A DNA stretch of 64,000 bases from Halomicrococcus gelatinilyticus (GCA_024227995.1 CP100467.1:294866-358865); one strand, 5' to 3'. Numbered from the stretch's first letter, positions 1-9,494 are shown. The notes: a model not told the origin generated them from the letters alone. Numbers and translations: made by a program.

Positions 1-1
1 G

Positions 2-922
2 ACGTCCCTGGAGATGCTCACGCTCGCCCGCGACCTGGCGGCCGACGACGGCGCGGTGGAGGTCGCGGTCTTCGGCGAGGAGGGCGACGCGGTCGCGGAC
101 GAACTCGGCGACCACGGCGTCGAGGCGGTCCATCACGTGACCGACGACCGCCTCGCCCGCTACGCGCCGGAGGCCTGGGGCGAGAGCCTCGCGAAACTCG
201 CCTCGGAGCTCGACCCGGACGCGGTCGTCGCGCCGGGCAGCGACCGCGGTCACGAGGTGCTGTCCCACGCCGCGGCCGCGCTCGACCTGCCGATGGCCGC
301 CAACTGCACCGACGTCGAGACGGGTGACGAGTACGAGGTGACCCGCCAGCGCTGGGGCGGAAGCCTCGTCGAACACGCCCGCCTCGACGCCGACACGAAG
401 CTGCTGACCGCCGCGGCGCACGAACACCCCATCGAGGAGGCCCAGGCCGCGGTCGACCCCGCGGTCGATGTGTTCAGTCCGTCGCTGGACGACTCGCACT
501 TCCGGGTGCAGGTCGACCGACTGGAGGAGTCCGACGTCGAGGGCGTGCCGCTCGGCGAGGCGCGGGTCGTCGTCGGCGGCGGCCGCGGCGTCGGCGGCCC
601 CGAGGACTACGACAAACTCGAAGAGCTAGCCGACCTCCTCGGCGGGACGGTCGGCGCCTCGCGCGCCGCCGTCAACGAGGGGTGGCGGCCCCACGACGAC
701 CAGATCGGACTCACGGGTGCGAAGATCAGCCCCGACATCTACATCGCCTGTGGCATCAGCGGTGCCGTCCAGCACATGGTCGGGTGCAAGGGCGCGGACA
801 CCATCCTCGCCATCAACACCGACCCCGAGGCCGCGATCATGCAGAAGTGTGAGTACGGCATCGTCGGCGACCTCCACGAGGTCGTCCCGGCATTGAACGA
901 GGAGATCCGCGAGGCACAGTAA
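2..922 (+). CDS. etfA: Electron transfer flavoprotein, alpha subunit (5' end outside window)
   Basis: Alpha subunit of the soluble FAD-containing ETF, which collects electrons from flavin dehydrogenases (acyl-CoA, dimethylglycine and sarcosine types) and hands them to a membrane quinone reductase. The frame is open to the left edge, so the first ATG in view (base 14) is probably internal and the gene is partial. The N-terminal Rossmann-like half is followed by the conserved FAD domain: a GGGRGVGG run, SRAAVNEGW, QIGLTG, GISGAVQH and AINTDPEAAI are all visible in order, and the C terminus is complete. The beta subunit is presumably just upstream. A membrane Fe-S protein that could be its partner lies at 10072-12234. 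Confidence 0.93.
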   Translation, partial: TSLEMLTLARDLAADDGAVEVAVFGEEGDAVADELGDHGVEAVHHVTDDRLARYAPEAWGESLAKLASELDPDAVVAPGSDRGHEVLSHAAAALDLPMAANCTDVETGDEYEVTRQRWGGSLVEHARLDADTKLLTAAAHEHPIEEAQAAVDPAVDVFSPSLDDSHFRVQVDRLEESDVEGVPLGEARVVVGGGRGVGGPEDYDKLEELADLLGGTVGASRAAVNEGWRPHDDQIGLTGAKISPDIYIACGISGAVQHMVGCKGADTILAINTDPEAAIMQKCEYGIVGDLHEVVPALNEEIREAQ

Positions 923-1044
923 CGTGTCGGGACTCCGGCCCGGGGGGTCACGACCGACGCCCCCGAACGCGGGTCCGGAACACGGTCGTGCGTGCCGTCC
1001 CCGACGCTGGTCGCGTCGCGGAATCGTACCGAACGATAATCATG

Positions 1045-1050
1045 TTTTAT
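1045..1050 (+). promoter_or_regulatory. TATA-like box of the formate dehydrogenase operon
   Basis: TTTTAT inside an AT-rich patch, centred about 31 bases before ATG 1079. This predicts a near-leaderless transcript. A GGAG at 1070-1073 sits five bases before the same ATG and supports it over the ATG at 1064. Confidence 0.5.
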
Positions 1051-1078
1051 TGCTTGCCACTCCATGTCAGGAGATATC

Positions 1079-2563
1079 ATGCAGGACAGTAGCATCGAGA
1101 GTCGACAGGTGGAGCTGTGCGTCCCGGACTGGCGCTCCGGTTTCCGCGATGCAGCGTCCGGGAGCGGCGCTTCCGTCGCCGGCGTCGGACCGACCGGCGT
1201 CGCGGCCCTCGACCCGCTCGTCACGGCGACGGCAGCGGGCCGGACCGCGTTCTACGCCGGATGCACGCCCGAGCGGGCGGCTCGCGTCGCGGACGAACTG
1301 ACCGGGGAGACCATCGAGGACGCCGGCGACCCGGACGCCGTCGTCGAGCACGCCCCGGACACGATGGGGCTGCCCGTCGCCGAACTCGCCGGGATCGACG
1401 TCGGCCGACGCCGGGTCCTCGCGGGCTGTGGCTGGCGGCGCCCGGCGTCCCCGTCCGACCACGACGCCGCCGGCGGCTTCGTCGACGCCGCACCCGACGA
1501 GATACTGGCGACGGCGGACGAACTCGTCGGACGCGGCTGGGGCGACTGGCGACGCGACGAACCGGTCGCCCCGGACTGGCGTCGGGCGCGTGCCGGCGAC
1601 GACGGCGTCGCGGTCGTGGTCAACGCCCACGGCGGCCCGGCCGACGCGCTGCTCCTCCGGAGCGTCCCCTTCGAGGTGCTGGAGGGCGCCGAGCTCCTCG
1701 CCCGTGCCGTCGGTGCCGACCGGGTCGTCGTCTACGCTTCCGAGGCCGACGAGCGCGCCGTCGAACGGGTCCGCTCGGCCGCGGACGCCTACCTGTATCC
1801 GGACGCCCCCGTCGACGTCGTTACGGGTCCGTCCGAGTACCGCGCCGGGGAACCGACGATGGCGCTGGAGGCCGTCGAGGGCAACCACCGTCTGGAGGCC
1901 CGCCTGCGCCACGCGGACGAACTGCCGACCCTCAACGACGCGACGGCGCTCGTCCACTCGGCGCGCACGCTCGCGCACCTCGCGGTCGCGGTGCGGACGG
2001 GCGAGCGACCGTCGACGCGGCTCGTGACCGTCGAGGGCGACGTCGAGTCGCCGGCGACCGTCGAACTCCCCGAGACGGCGACGCTCGACGCGGCGCTCGA
2101 CGCCGTCCAGCCGACGGGCGGGGTGAAGGCCGCCTGCGTCGGGGGGCGGTTCGGCGGCCTCACGGACTCGTTCGACGTGAGGGTGTCCCCGGACGCGCTG
2201 GCCGACGCCGACCTGGGCACCGGGGGACGGGTGGAGGTGCTCGCCGAGGACCGCTGCGTCGTCGCGTTCGCCGGCGAGCTCGCGGCGTTCGCGGCCGAGG
2301 AGAACTGCGGCCGCTGCGTTCCGTGCCGCGAGGGGGCGACCCAGCTTCGCTCGCTCCTGCGGGACGTCTACGACGGCGAGTACGACGCCGCCGGCATCGA
2401 GGAACTGGTGCGAGCGATGGAGACGTCGAGCGTCTGTCCGTTCGGCGTCGACGCCGCGCGGCCGACCCGGACGGCGATGGCCGCCTTCGGCGCGGAGTTT
2501 TCGGCCCACGCCGACGGCCGCTGTCCGTCGGGTGCCTGCAGTACGACGGAGGACCAACGATGA
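1079..2563 (+). CDS. NuoF-like (51 kDa) iron-sulfur subunit of a formate dehydrogenase
   Basis: A 494-residue protein of the NuoF/HoxF/FdhB type, first gene of the operon. The C-terminal SLBB and N3-cluster region is intact: CGRCVPCREG followed about 40 residues later by SSVCPFG gives the four cysteines of a [4Fe-4S] cluster. By contrast the FMN/NADH region is eroded. Where the family has a GRGGAGFPTG loop and a CNADEGEPG motif, this protein has GRGWGDWRRDEP and VNAHGGPAD, and the usual GAGxYxCGEETAL stretch reads GPSEYRAGEPTMAL. It may therefore pass electrons without binding NADH or FMN normally. ATG 1079 is preferred to 1064 because of promoter and GGAG spacing. Its stop overlaps the next start (ATGA). 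Confidence 0.8.
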   Translation: MQDSSIESRQVELCVPDWRSGFRDAASGSGASVAGVGPTGVAALDPLVTATAAGRTAFYAGCTPERAARVADELTGETIEDAGDPDAVVEHAPDTMGLPVAELAGIDVGRRRVLAGCGWRRPASPSDHDAAGGFVDAAPDEILATADELVGRGWGDWRRDEPVAPDWRRARAGDDGVAVVVNAHGGPADALLLRSVPFEVLEGAELLARAVGADRVVVYASEADERAVERVRSAADAYLYPDAPVDVVTGPSEYRAGEPTMALEAVEGNHRLEARLRHADELPTLNDATALVHSARTLAHLAVAVRTGERPSTRLVTVEGDVESPATVELPETATLDAALDAVQPTGGVKAACVGGRFGGLTDSFDVRVSPDALADADLGTGGRVEVLAEDRCVVAFAGELAAFAAEENCGRCVPCREGATQLRSLLRDVYDGEYDAAGIEELVRAMETSSVCPFGVDAARPTRTAMAAFGAEFSAHADGRCPSGACSTTEDQR

Positions 2564-3549
2564 GTTCCGAACACGACACCGAGACCGTACCGCCACTGAC
2601 CGAGGACATCGCACCGGGGACCGCGACCGATCCCCCCGTCGGCAGCGACGAGGCGGCGACCGTCACCGTCGACGGGACGGCGGTGACCGTCGAGACCGGC
2701 GCGACGCTGCTCGACGCGCTCGCGGCCGTCGAGACCGACGACGAGGTGCCGGCGCTGTGTCACTACGACCGGGAGGACATCGGCCCCCGCAGCACCTGCC
2801 GGACCTGCATGGTCGAGACGGACGCTCACGGCGTCGTCCCGGCGTGCAGCACGCCAGCCGAGGAGGGACTCGCCGTCCGGACGGACGCCGAGCGGGCCAG
2901 CGAGGCGCGCGACGTGAACCTCGACCTCGTGCTGTCGAACCACAACCTCCGCTGTACGACCTGTGGCAAGAACGGTCGCTGCGAGTTGCAGGACGCGGCC
3001 ATCGACGAGGAGGTCGAGGAGCCGCGCTACGGCGTCCTCGACGACCGCGACCGATACGTTCCCATCGACGACTCCTCGTCGTTCATCCAGATCGACCGCA
3101 ACAAGTGCATCCTCTGCAACCGCTGCGTCGAGGCCTGCAACGACGTCCAGGTCGAGGGCGTCCTGCGGGTCGAGGGGTCCGGCGCGGACACCCGCATCGG
3201 CTTCCAGAGCGACGCGGAGACGATGGACGACTCGACCTGCGTCTCCTGCGGTCACTGTGCGACCGTCTGTCCCACCGGCTCGCTCGTCGAGACGGGGATG
3301 GCGGACGCGACGACGATACAGCTCCCCGGGTTCACGCAGACGAACAGCGTCGGCGCGACGACTGGCGCGTCCGACGGCCCCGACGCGCCCATGACGCCGA
3401 AGAAGCGCGAGGAGCGAGCGAGTAGCGAGGACCAACGCGCTAGCGACGACCCCGATGGCATCCGGTCCAGTACCGACAACTCCGACGGGTCGGCCGAGAA
3501 CGCGACGCCCGACCCGTGGACCGACGACGACGGGAGGTCGTGGCCATGA
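2560..3549 (+). CDS. NuoG-N-terminal/HoxU-like 2Fe-2S and 4Fe-4S ferredoxin subunit of formate dehydrogenase
   Basis: A 329-residue electron-transfer subunit. After a variable N terminus there is a plant-type [2Fe-2S] domain (CHYDREDIGPRSTCRTCMVE with a later PACSTPAEEG cysteine), then the His-Cys type cluster region (HNLRCTTCGKNGRCELQ), then two [4Fe-4S] motifs (CILCNRCVEACND and CVSCGHCATVCPTG). This is the N-terminal part of NuoG or NAD-type FdhA encoded as a separate gene. The last 60 or so residues are low-complexity, acidic and Ser/Asp-rich with no recognisable motif. It overlaps both neighbours by four bases, so translation is probably coupled. Confidence 0.88.
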   Translation: MSSEHDTETVPPLTEDIAPGTATDPPVGSDEAATVTVDGTAVTVETGATLLDALAAVETDDEVPALCHYDREDIGPRSTCRTCMVETDAHGVVPACSTPAEEGLAVRTDAERASEARDVNLDLVLSNHNLRCTTCGKNGRCELQDAAIDEEVEEPRYGVLDDRDRYVPIDDSSSFIQIDRNKCILCNRCVEACNDVQVEGVLRVEGSGADTRIGFQSDAETMDDSTCVSCGHCATVCPTGSLVETGMADATTIQLPGFTQTNSVGATTGASDGPDAPMTPKKREERASSEDQRASDDPDGIRSSTDNSDGSAENATPDPWTDDDGRSWP

Positions 3550-5831
3550 GCGACGACCCCGACGGCGTCGCCGGCTACATGCAGCGCGCGAAACAGCAGG
3601 CGCTGGCGAACGTCGAACACGTCGCCGAGGGGACGGCCGCCGAGACGCTCCCCGAGGGGACGCTGTTCGAGATAGCGCAGTCCATCGGCGACCGCCAGCT
3701 GGAGGAACTGAACGTCGCCGACACGACCTGCGGCTACTGCGCCGTCGGCTGCCGGTTCGACCTCTACTCGGACGGCGAGGAGGTGCTCGCGGCCCGACCG
3801 ACAGACGACGAGGACGCCCCCGTCAACGGCATCTCGACCTGCGTGAAGGGGAAGTTCGGCTACGACTTCGTCGACTCCGACGACCGGCTGACGTCGCCGC
3901 TGGTCCGCGAGGACGGCGAGTTCCGCGTCGCGACGTGGGACGAGGCGCTCGACCGCGTCGCGGAGGGGCTGGGCGACATCAGGGAGCGCCACGGCGGCGA
4001 CGCGCTGTCGGTCATCGCCTCCTCGAAGGCGACCAACGAGGAGAACTACCTGATGGGCAAGTTCGCCCGGCAGGTGCTCGGCACGAACAGCGTCGACAAC
4101 TGCAACCGGCTCTGTCACTCCTCGACCGTCGCCGGCCTCGCGAAGACCTTCGGCTACGGCGCGGCCTCGGTGAGCGTGGAGGACCTGGAGACGACCGACT
4201 GTTACCTCCTGACGGGGTCGAACACGACCGAGGCCCACCCCGTCATCGCGACGCGCATCAAGCAGAACGTCCGCGACGGCGCGGACCTGCTGGTGTTCGA
4301 CCCGCGCGAGGTCCAGATCGCGGAGTACGCCACCCAGTACAGCCGCGTCGACCCCGGGTACGACGCCGTCTGGATAAACGGCATCATCCGCCACGTCGTG
4401 AACAACGACCTCCACGACGAGCAGTTCGTCGCGGAGCGAACGACCGGATTCGAGGCCGTGAAGGAGTCGGTCCAGGAGTTCACGCCCGAGCGCGTCGAGG
4501 CGGAGACGGGCGTCCCGCCCGAGGAGATAGCGGCGGCCGCCGAGACCATCGCTGCGGCCGACACGTGCGTCTTCGGGTGGACCCTCGGGCTCACCGAGCA
4601 CTCCCACGGCACCGAGAACGTCATGGCGATGGCGAACCTGGCGGCGGTCACCGGCAACCTCGGGAAACCCGGGACTGGCGTTTCACCGTTCCGCGGCCAG
4701 AACAACGTCCAGGGCGGCGGCGGGGACATGGGACCGCTCCCGGACAACTTCCCCGGCTACCAGGACGTCGCGGACGACGAGGTCCGCGCGAAGTTCGAGG
4801 ACGCCTGGGACTGCGAGATATCGCCCGAGTACGGCCACTACACGACCCAGATGTTCCTCGCGGCCGACGAGGGCGACGTCCGCGGCATGTACGTCATCGG
4901 CGAGAACTCCGCGCTCTCCGAACCGGGCGTCAACCACGCCGAGGACGTGCTGGCGGACCTCGACTTCCTCGTCGTCCAGGACCTGTTCGTGACCGAGACC
5001 GCTCGGTACGCGGACGTCGTCCTCCCGGCGTGCTCGTTCGTCGAGAAGACCGGCACCTTCACCAACACCGACCGCACCGTCCAGATGGTCAAGCAGGTGA
5101 TGGAGCCGAAGGGCGACTCGCGGCCCGACTGGAAGATCCTCCAGGACCTCGCCCGTCGGATGGGTCGCGACTGGGACTACGACTCGACGGCCGAGATAAT
5201 GGCGGAGGTGAACTCGCTGACGCCGCTGTACGGCGGCGTGACCCACGAGCGGGTCGACGCGGAGGGCGGCCTCCAGTGGCCCTGCTGGGACGAGGACCAC
5301 CCCGGCACGAAACGCCTCTACGCGGACGAGTTCGACACCGACGACGGCCTGGCCCACCTCCACGCGGTCGGCTACAGCGAACCGGCGGAGACGCCGGACG
5401 AGACGTACCCCTTCACGCTCACCACCGGGCGCGTGCTCTACCAGTACCACACCGGGACCATGACCCACCGCGAGGAGGGCATCATGGAGTACACGCCCAG
5501 CGACTTCGTCGAGATACACCCCGAGACGGCGGCGGAGTACGGCATCGAGAGTGGCGACCCGGTGCGGGTCGAATCGGAACGCGGCGCGATAACCGTCCCC
5601 GCGCAGGTGACCGACCGCGTCGGCCCGGAGACCGTCTTCGCACCCATCCACTTCGCCGACAGCGCCGTAAACCGCCTGACCGACGAGGAGCGCCTCGACC
5701 CGGGCGCGGCGACGCCCGAGTTCAAGGTGTCCGCGGTCCGCATCGCGCCAGCCGACGACGCCGCCGCGTCGTCGCCGACACCCGGCGAGACGCCGGCCGA
5801 CGACGCCGGGACCGGCACGGGGGACGACTGA
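3546..5831 (+). CDS. fdhA: Molybdopterin formate dehydrogenase, catalytic alpha subunit (Cys type)
   Basis: Catalytic subunit that oxidises formate to CO2 at a bis-molybdopterin-guanine-dinucleotide Mo or W centre. Of 761 residues, C62, C65, C69 and C99 bind the [4Fe-4S] cluster. The metal ligand and adjacent catalytic histidine are C190-H191 in a RLCHSSTVAGL context, the formate dehydrogenase signature with cysteine instead of selenocysteine. FRGQNNVQGGGDMG, GENSALSEPG and the C-terminal molydopterin-dinucleotide domain (TLTTGRVLYQYHTGTMTHR) follow. The start at 3546 overlaps the previous stop by ATGA; a longer frame start upstream is not used. Together with its neighbours it likely disposes of formate made by C1 metabolism. 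Confidence 0.92.
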   Translation: MSDDPDGVAGYMQRAKQQALANVEHVAEGTAAETLPEGTLFEIAQSIGDRQLEELNVADTTCGYCAVGCRFDLYSDGEEVLAARPTDDEDAPVNGISTCVKGKFGYDFVDSDDRLTSPLVREDGEFRVATWDEALDRVAEGLGDIRERHGGDALSVIASSKATNEENYLMGKFARQVLGTNSVDNCNRLCHSSTVAGLAKTFGYGAASVSVEDLETTDCYLLTGSNTTEAHPVIATRIKQNVRDGADLLVFDPREVQIAEYATQYSRVDPGYDAVWINGIIRHVVNNDLHDEQFVAERTTGFEAVKESVQEFTPERVEAETGVPPEEIAAAAETIAAADTCVFGWTLGLTEHSHGTENVMAMANLAAVTGNLGKPGTGVSPFRGQNNVQGGGGDMGPLPDNFPGYQDVADDEVRAKFEDAWDCEISPEYGHYTTQMFLAADEGDVRGMYVIGENSALSEPGVNHAEDVLADLDFLVVQDLFVTETARYADVVLPACSFVEKTGTFTNTDRTVQMVKQVMEPKGDSRPDWKILQDLARRMGRDWDYDSTAEIMAEVNSLTPLYGGVTHERVDAEGGLQWPCWDEDHPGTKRLYADEFDTDDGLAHLHAVGYSEPAETPDETYPFTLTTGRVLYQYHTGTMTHREEGIMEYTPSDFVEIHPETAAEYGIESGDPVRVESERGAITVPAQVTDRVGPETVFAPIHFADSAVNRLTDEERLDPGAATPEFKVSAVRIAPADDAAASSPTPGETPADDAGTGTGDD

Positions 5832-5833
5832 CC

Positions 5834-6610
5834 ATGGCGGAACCCACGCAGTCCTACCCCGACGAGGCCACCAACGGTGCGACGGCGAACGCCAGCGGAG
5901 ACGGTGCGACGACGAACGGCGACAGGAACGGCGCGACGTCGACCGACGGCGAGGCGGCGCTGCGCGACGCGCTCGACGAGCACGGCGACGACCTCGCGGC
6001 CGTCATCGAACGCAGCGACGACGTCGGCGCGCTGCTGGAGACGGCGATACTGGTGGTCGCCAGCGCCGACGACGAGGAGGTCGAGTACGTCACGCAGTCG
6101 ACGGCCAACCTCGTCGCGGCGGTCGACGGCCTCTCGACCGACGGGGCGGCCGCGCTCGCGACCGACCTCGGGGAGAACGCCGACGAACTCGCCGACGCAC
6201 TCGACACCGTGGTCGCCCTCCAGCGGGAGGGCCACCTCGACGACCTCGTCACCATCGCGACGTCGTTCTCCGAGTCGCTCTCGCCCGCCGAGATAGCGGA
6301 GTTCGCGACGCTCCTCGAGGCGAACGGGTCCGAGACGGTCGAGGCGCTGGACGTCGTCCTCGACCTCCAGCGGGAGGGCCACCTCGAGGACCTGGTCGAC
6401 CTGGCCACGACGCTCTCGACGCTGGATATCGACCCGGAGACCGCCCGGGGGCTGAACACCGTCCTCGGCGCGGTCGGGGAGGCCGAACGCGAGTCGGAGC
6501 CGGTCGGCATCGTCGGCGCACTCGGCGAACTCCGGTCGCGGGACGCGCGCGCCGGCCTCGGCTATCTCGTCGCGCTGGTGAAGGCGCAGGGACGCCGACT
6601 GCGACGATGA
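5834..6610 (+). CDS. DUF1641 protein associated with formate dehydrogenase
   Basis: A 258-residue acidic, mostly helical protein with two copies of a similar block (DTVVALQREGHLDDLV near residue 125 and DVVLDLQREGHLEDLV near residue 178) and a terminal domain rich in small residues (LRSRDARAGLGYLVALVKA). DUF1641 proteins are typically encoded beside FdhA-like molybdoenzymes (for example yrhD next to yrhE in Bacillus), and that is the context here, between two FdhA-like genes. Biochemical role unknown; an accessory or electron-transfer coupling subunit is a guess. It starts two bases after the fdhA stop and overlaps the next gene by ATGA. Confidence 0.82.
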   Translation: MAEPTQSYPDEATNGATANASGDGATTNGDRNGATSTDGEAALRDALDEHGDDLAAVIERSDDVGALLETAILVVASADDEEVEYVTQSTANLVAAVDGLSTDGAAALATDLGENADELADALDTVVALQREGHLDDLVTIATSFSESLSPAEIAEFATLLEANGSETVEALDVVLDLQREGHLEDLVDLATTLSTLDIDPETARGLNTVLGAVGEAERESEPVGIVGALGELRSRDARAGLGYLVALVKAQGRRLRR

Positions 6611-8607
6611 GCGACGACGGAGCGGAGTCGCCGACGACCGTCTGTCCGTTCTGCGCCGTCGGCTGTCGACTGACCCACGACGGCGTACGCGTGCGCGGCC
6701 GCGAGGGACCGGCCAACCCGAACGGGCGACTCTGCCGGAAGGGGGTCCGGGCGTTCGACGCCGTCGACGACGAGCGCCTGACCGAACCGCTGGTCCGTCG
6801 CGACGGGCGTCTCGTCCCCGCCTCCTGGGAGACCGCCCTCGACCGCGTCGTCGACGGGTTCGAGGACGTCATGGACGACCAGGGTGCCGACGCGCTGGCG
6901 TTCCTCGGCGCGCCCCACTGCACCAACGAGGAGAACTACCTGCTCCAGAAGCTGGCGCGCACGCTCGGCACGAACAACGTCGACAACCGGGCGCGGCTCT
7001 GTCACGCCGAGACGGCGCGGACGCTAGCGGACAGGCTGGGCTACCCGGCGTCGACCAACGCGCTCGCCGACCTGCGCGAGACCGACGTCCTCGTCGTCGC
7101 CGGCGCGAACCCCGCCGCACGCCACCCCGTCGCGTTCGACAGCGCGGTCCGTCCGGCCGTCACCGACGGCGCGACGCTGGTCCACGTCGACCCGCACGAG
7201 AACGAGACGACGCGGCTCGCCGACCGCCACGTCGCACCGCGTCCGGGAACCGATGCGCTCGTCGCGACCGTGCTCTGCTCGCTCGTCGTCGGAAACGGGG
7301 ACGTCGACCGCGCGTTCGTCCGCGAGCGGACGACCGGCTTCGAGCGGTTCCGCGCGTCCCTGCGTGACCCCGACGTCGACGCGGTGGCTGCGACCGCCGG
7401 CGTCGACCCGGGGACGCTCCGCAGCGTCGCGGCGACCGTCGGCGACGCCGACCGGGTCGCCGTGCTGACCGGTACCGGCGTCGACGAGACGGCGACCGCC
7501 GACGCGCTGCTCGGCCTCCTCCTGCTCACCGGCAACCTCGGTCGACCCGGGACTGGCGTGCACGTGCTTCGCGGCCTGAGCAACGAGCAGGGCGCGACCG
7601 ACGCGGGCTGCGTTCCGGACCGCCTCCCCGGCCACCGTCCGGTGGACGACGACGCGGCCCGCGAACGGCTCCGCGCCGAGTGGGGCGTCGCCCCGCCGGC
7701 GACGCCGGGCGACACAGAGCACGACCTGGTGTCCGCCTTCGGCGACGAGGTACGCGCCGCACTGGTCGTCGGGGAGAACCCCGCTGTCGCCAAGCGCGAC
7801 GCGGACCGCGTCGCGCGCCGCCTCGACGCGCTCGACCTGCTGGTCGTCACCGAACTCTCGCGGAGCGAGACGACCGCCCACGCCGACGTGGTCCTCCCGG
7901 CGGCCGCCGGCGTCGAGAAGGCGGGGACGACGACGAACCTCGACCGCCAGGTGCAGCGGCTCCGCCCCGTCGCCGACCCGCCGGGCGAGGCCCGCCCGGA
8001 CTTCGCGGTCCTTCGCGACCTCGGTCGTCGGCTGGTCGGCGACGCGTTCGACCACGCGACGCCGCGTGCGGCGTTCGCCGAACTGACCCGCGTCGCACCC
8101 ACCTACGCCGACCTCTCCTACGACGCGCTCGGCGAACGGAGTCGGCGCTGGCCCGCTCGCGGTGACGACGCCGACGACCCGGGCGACGGCATCCTCTACG
8201 CGGAGTCGTTCGCGACGGACGACGGGCGCGCGCCGTTCGTGCCACTCGACCCGGAGGGGACGGTCGACGATGGGGAACGCGACGGCCTTCGACTCGTGGT
8301 CGGCGACCGCGCGGGCGGGTTCGTTGCCGATGGGGACGCGTCAGACTGCCGGCTCACGGTCCACCCCGACGACGCGGCGGTCCGCAGTCTGGACGACGGC
8401 GACGCGGTCGCGGTCGTCAACGACGCGGCGACCGTCGAGACGACCGCCCGCGTCAGCACGGCGGTCCGCCCCGGCGTCGTGTACCTTCACGCCGACGCCG
8501 CCGACCCGCTCGTTCGCGGCGGCGAGACGACCGTCGCGGTGCGCCCGGCCGAGGCACCTCCCTGTCGCGGGAGCGTCCACGGCGACCCCGACGGCGGTCG
8601 CCCGTGA
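6607..8607 (+). CDS. Second molybdopterin oxidoreductase, FdhA-like
   Basis: A 666-residue paralogue of the catalytic subunit. C13, C16, C20 and C43 form the N-terminal [4Fe-4S] site. C132-H133 in an ARLCHAETARTL context keeps the Cys ligand and His of formate dehydrogenases, although the following VAGL is replaced. HCTNEENYLLQKLARTLGTNNVDN, GVHVLRGLSNEQGATD, GENPAVAK and EKAGTTTNLDRQ are typical. It is shorter than the first FdhA and has a more divergent C-terminal dinucleotide-binding domain. Possibilities include a second formate dehydrogenase, a nitrate-reductase-like enzyme or a structural partner. It closes the operon; both catalytic-type subunits would share one set of Fe-S partners. 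Confidence 0.85.
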   Translation: MSDDGAESPTTVCPFCAVGCRLTHDGVRVRGREGPANPNGRLCRKGVRAFDAVDDERLTEPLVRRDGRLVPASWETALDRVVDGFEDVMDDQGADALAFLGAPHCTNEENYLLQKLARTLGTNNVDNRARLCHAETARTLADRLGYPASTNALADLRETDVLVVAGANPAARHPVAFDSAVRPAVTDGATLVHVDPHENETTRLADRHVAPRPGTDALVATVLCSLVVGNGDVDRAFVRERTTGFERFRASLRDPDVDAVAATAGVDPGTLRSVAATVGDADRVAVLTGTGVDETATADALLGLLLLTGNLGRPGTGVHVLRGLSNEQGATDAGCVPDRLPGHRPVDDDAARERLRAEWGVAPPATPGDTEHDLVSAFGDEVRAALVVGENPAVAKRDADRVARRLDALDLLVVTELSRSETTAHADVVLPAAAGVEKAGTTTNLDRQVQRLRPVADPPGEARPDFAVLRDLGRRLVGDAFDHATPRAAFAELTRVAPTYADLSYDALGERSRRWPARGDDADDPGDGILYAESFATDDGRAPFVPLDPEGTVDDGERDGLRLVVGDRAGGFVADGDASDCRLTVHPDDAAVRSLDDGDAVAVVNDAATVETTARVSTAVRPGVVYLHADAADPLVRGGETTVAVRPAEAPPCRGSVHGDPDGGRP

Positions 8608-8646
8608 CGGTACTCCCGCGGCCGACCGCTTCGCCGTCCAACGGAC

Positions 8647-9411
8647 CTACGAGGGAATCGTTTCGCGGAAACGCTCCGGGTCGTCGTGGAAGCAGTCGCC
8701 GACGACGACGGCGTCCGCTCCGGCGTCGAGTATCTCGCGGGTCTGTCGCTCGCTCTCGATGCCGCCGCCGTAGAGCAGCGCTGCGTCGTCGAGGTACCTC
8801 GCTGCCGCGGCGACGTCCTCGGGGCCGCCGTAGGTACCCGAGTATTCGAGGTAGAAGAGGGGGAAGCCGTAGAAGTTCTCGGTCGCAAGCGCAGCGCCCA
8901 CCACCTGTTCGACCGAGAATGGACTCTCCGCACCGGTCACCGCTGCGGCCTTCGACTCCGGATTCTGCACGACGTACCCCTCGCCGACGATCTTGTCTCC
9001 TATCCGGTCGACGGCGTCCCGGCCCTTCGCCGCGACGAGGTCCCCGAGCACCGGTAGTCCGCTCCCGAACACCTCGTCCGGTTTGCTCCCGACCTCGGTG
9101 AACATGTCAAGGTGCTTTCCGACGAAGTGTTCCCTGTCGCCGTTGTAGACCGCGGGAACGGCGAGGTAGTCGACCGCCTCGATCGTGTCCGTCGACACGT
9201 GGTCCGAACTGTGGGGCTCCTGAAAAACGAGCTTGTCCGGGAAGCTCCCTCGAATCGCCCGGATGGTATCGAGCGTGTTCTCTGCGGTGACGCCGTCCGA
9301 ACCGCCGACCATCACGGCGTCCGTCCCCGCCAGGATTCCCAGGTCACGTGGCAGCTCCTTCGCTGGATCTGCTTTCGTGACGTGGGTGATCTCCTCCCAG
9401 TTCAGGTTCAT
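8647..9411 (-). CDS. Geranylgeranylglyceryl phosphate synthase
   Basis: Makes the first ether bond of archaeal membrane lipids by joining geranylgeranyl diphosphate to sn-glycerol-1-phosphate. The TIM-barrel family landmarks are visible: THVTKADPAKELP near the N terminus, TDAVMVGGSDGVT, YLAVPAVYNG, GYVVQNPESKAA, FYLEYSGTYGG and LLYGGGIES with a final GADAVVVGDCFHDD. I place the start at 9411 (254 residues). A longer frame begins at 9465, but it would swallow the AT-rich CATAACTTTTTG box that fits a promoter for 9411. It converges on the formate dehydrogenase operon. Confidence 0.92.
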   Translation of the reverse strand: MNLNWEEITHVTKADPAKELPRDLGILAGTDAVMVGGSDGVTAENTLDTIRAIRGSFPDKLVFQEPHSSDHVSTDTIEAVDYLAVPAVYNGDREHFVGKHLDMFTEVGSKPDEVFGSGLPVLGDLVAAKGRDAVDRIGDKIVGEGYVVQNPESKAAAVTGAESPFSVEQVVGAALATENFYGFPLFYLEYSGTYGGPEDVAAAARYLDDAALLYGGGIESERQTREILDAGADAVVVGDCFHDDPERFRETIPS

Positions 9412-9494
9412 GCCAGTCAAAGAGCGGAGCATCGACAAAAAGTTATGGTCGGTGAACACTTTCACCCCTCGGGCCCGGAGTCTCGCCTGGACGC

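Noticed and set aside
1117..2559. Very long Arg-rich open frame running in front of the NuoG-like gene
   Set aside because: High GC keeps alternate frames open. The residues are Arg/Gly/Pro-rich, while the NuoF-like frame on the same bases is acidic and carries motifs.
8647..9465. Longer start of the geranylgeranylglyceryl phosphate synthase at 9465
   Set aside because: The extra 18 codons cover the promoter box, and the shorter ATG matches the family's N terminus.
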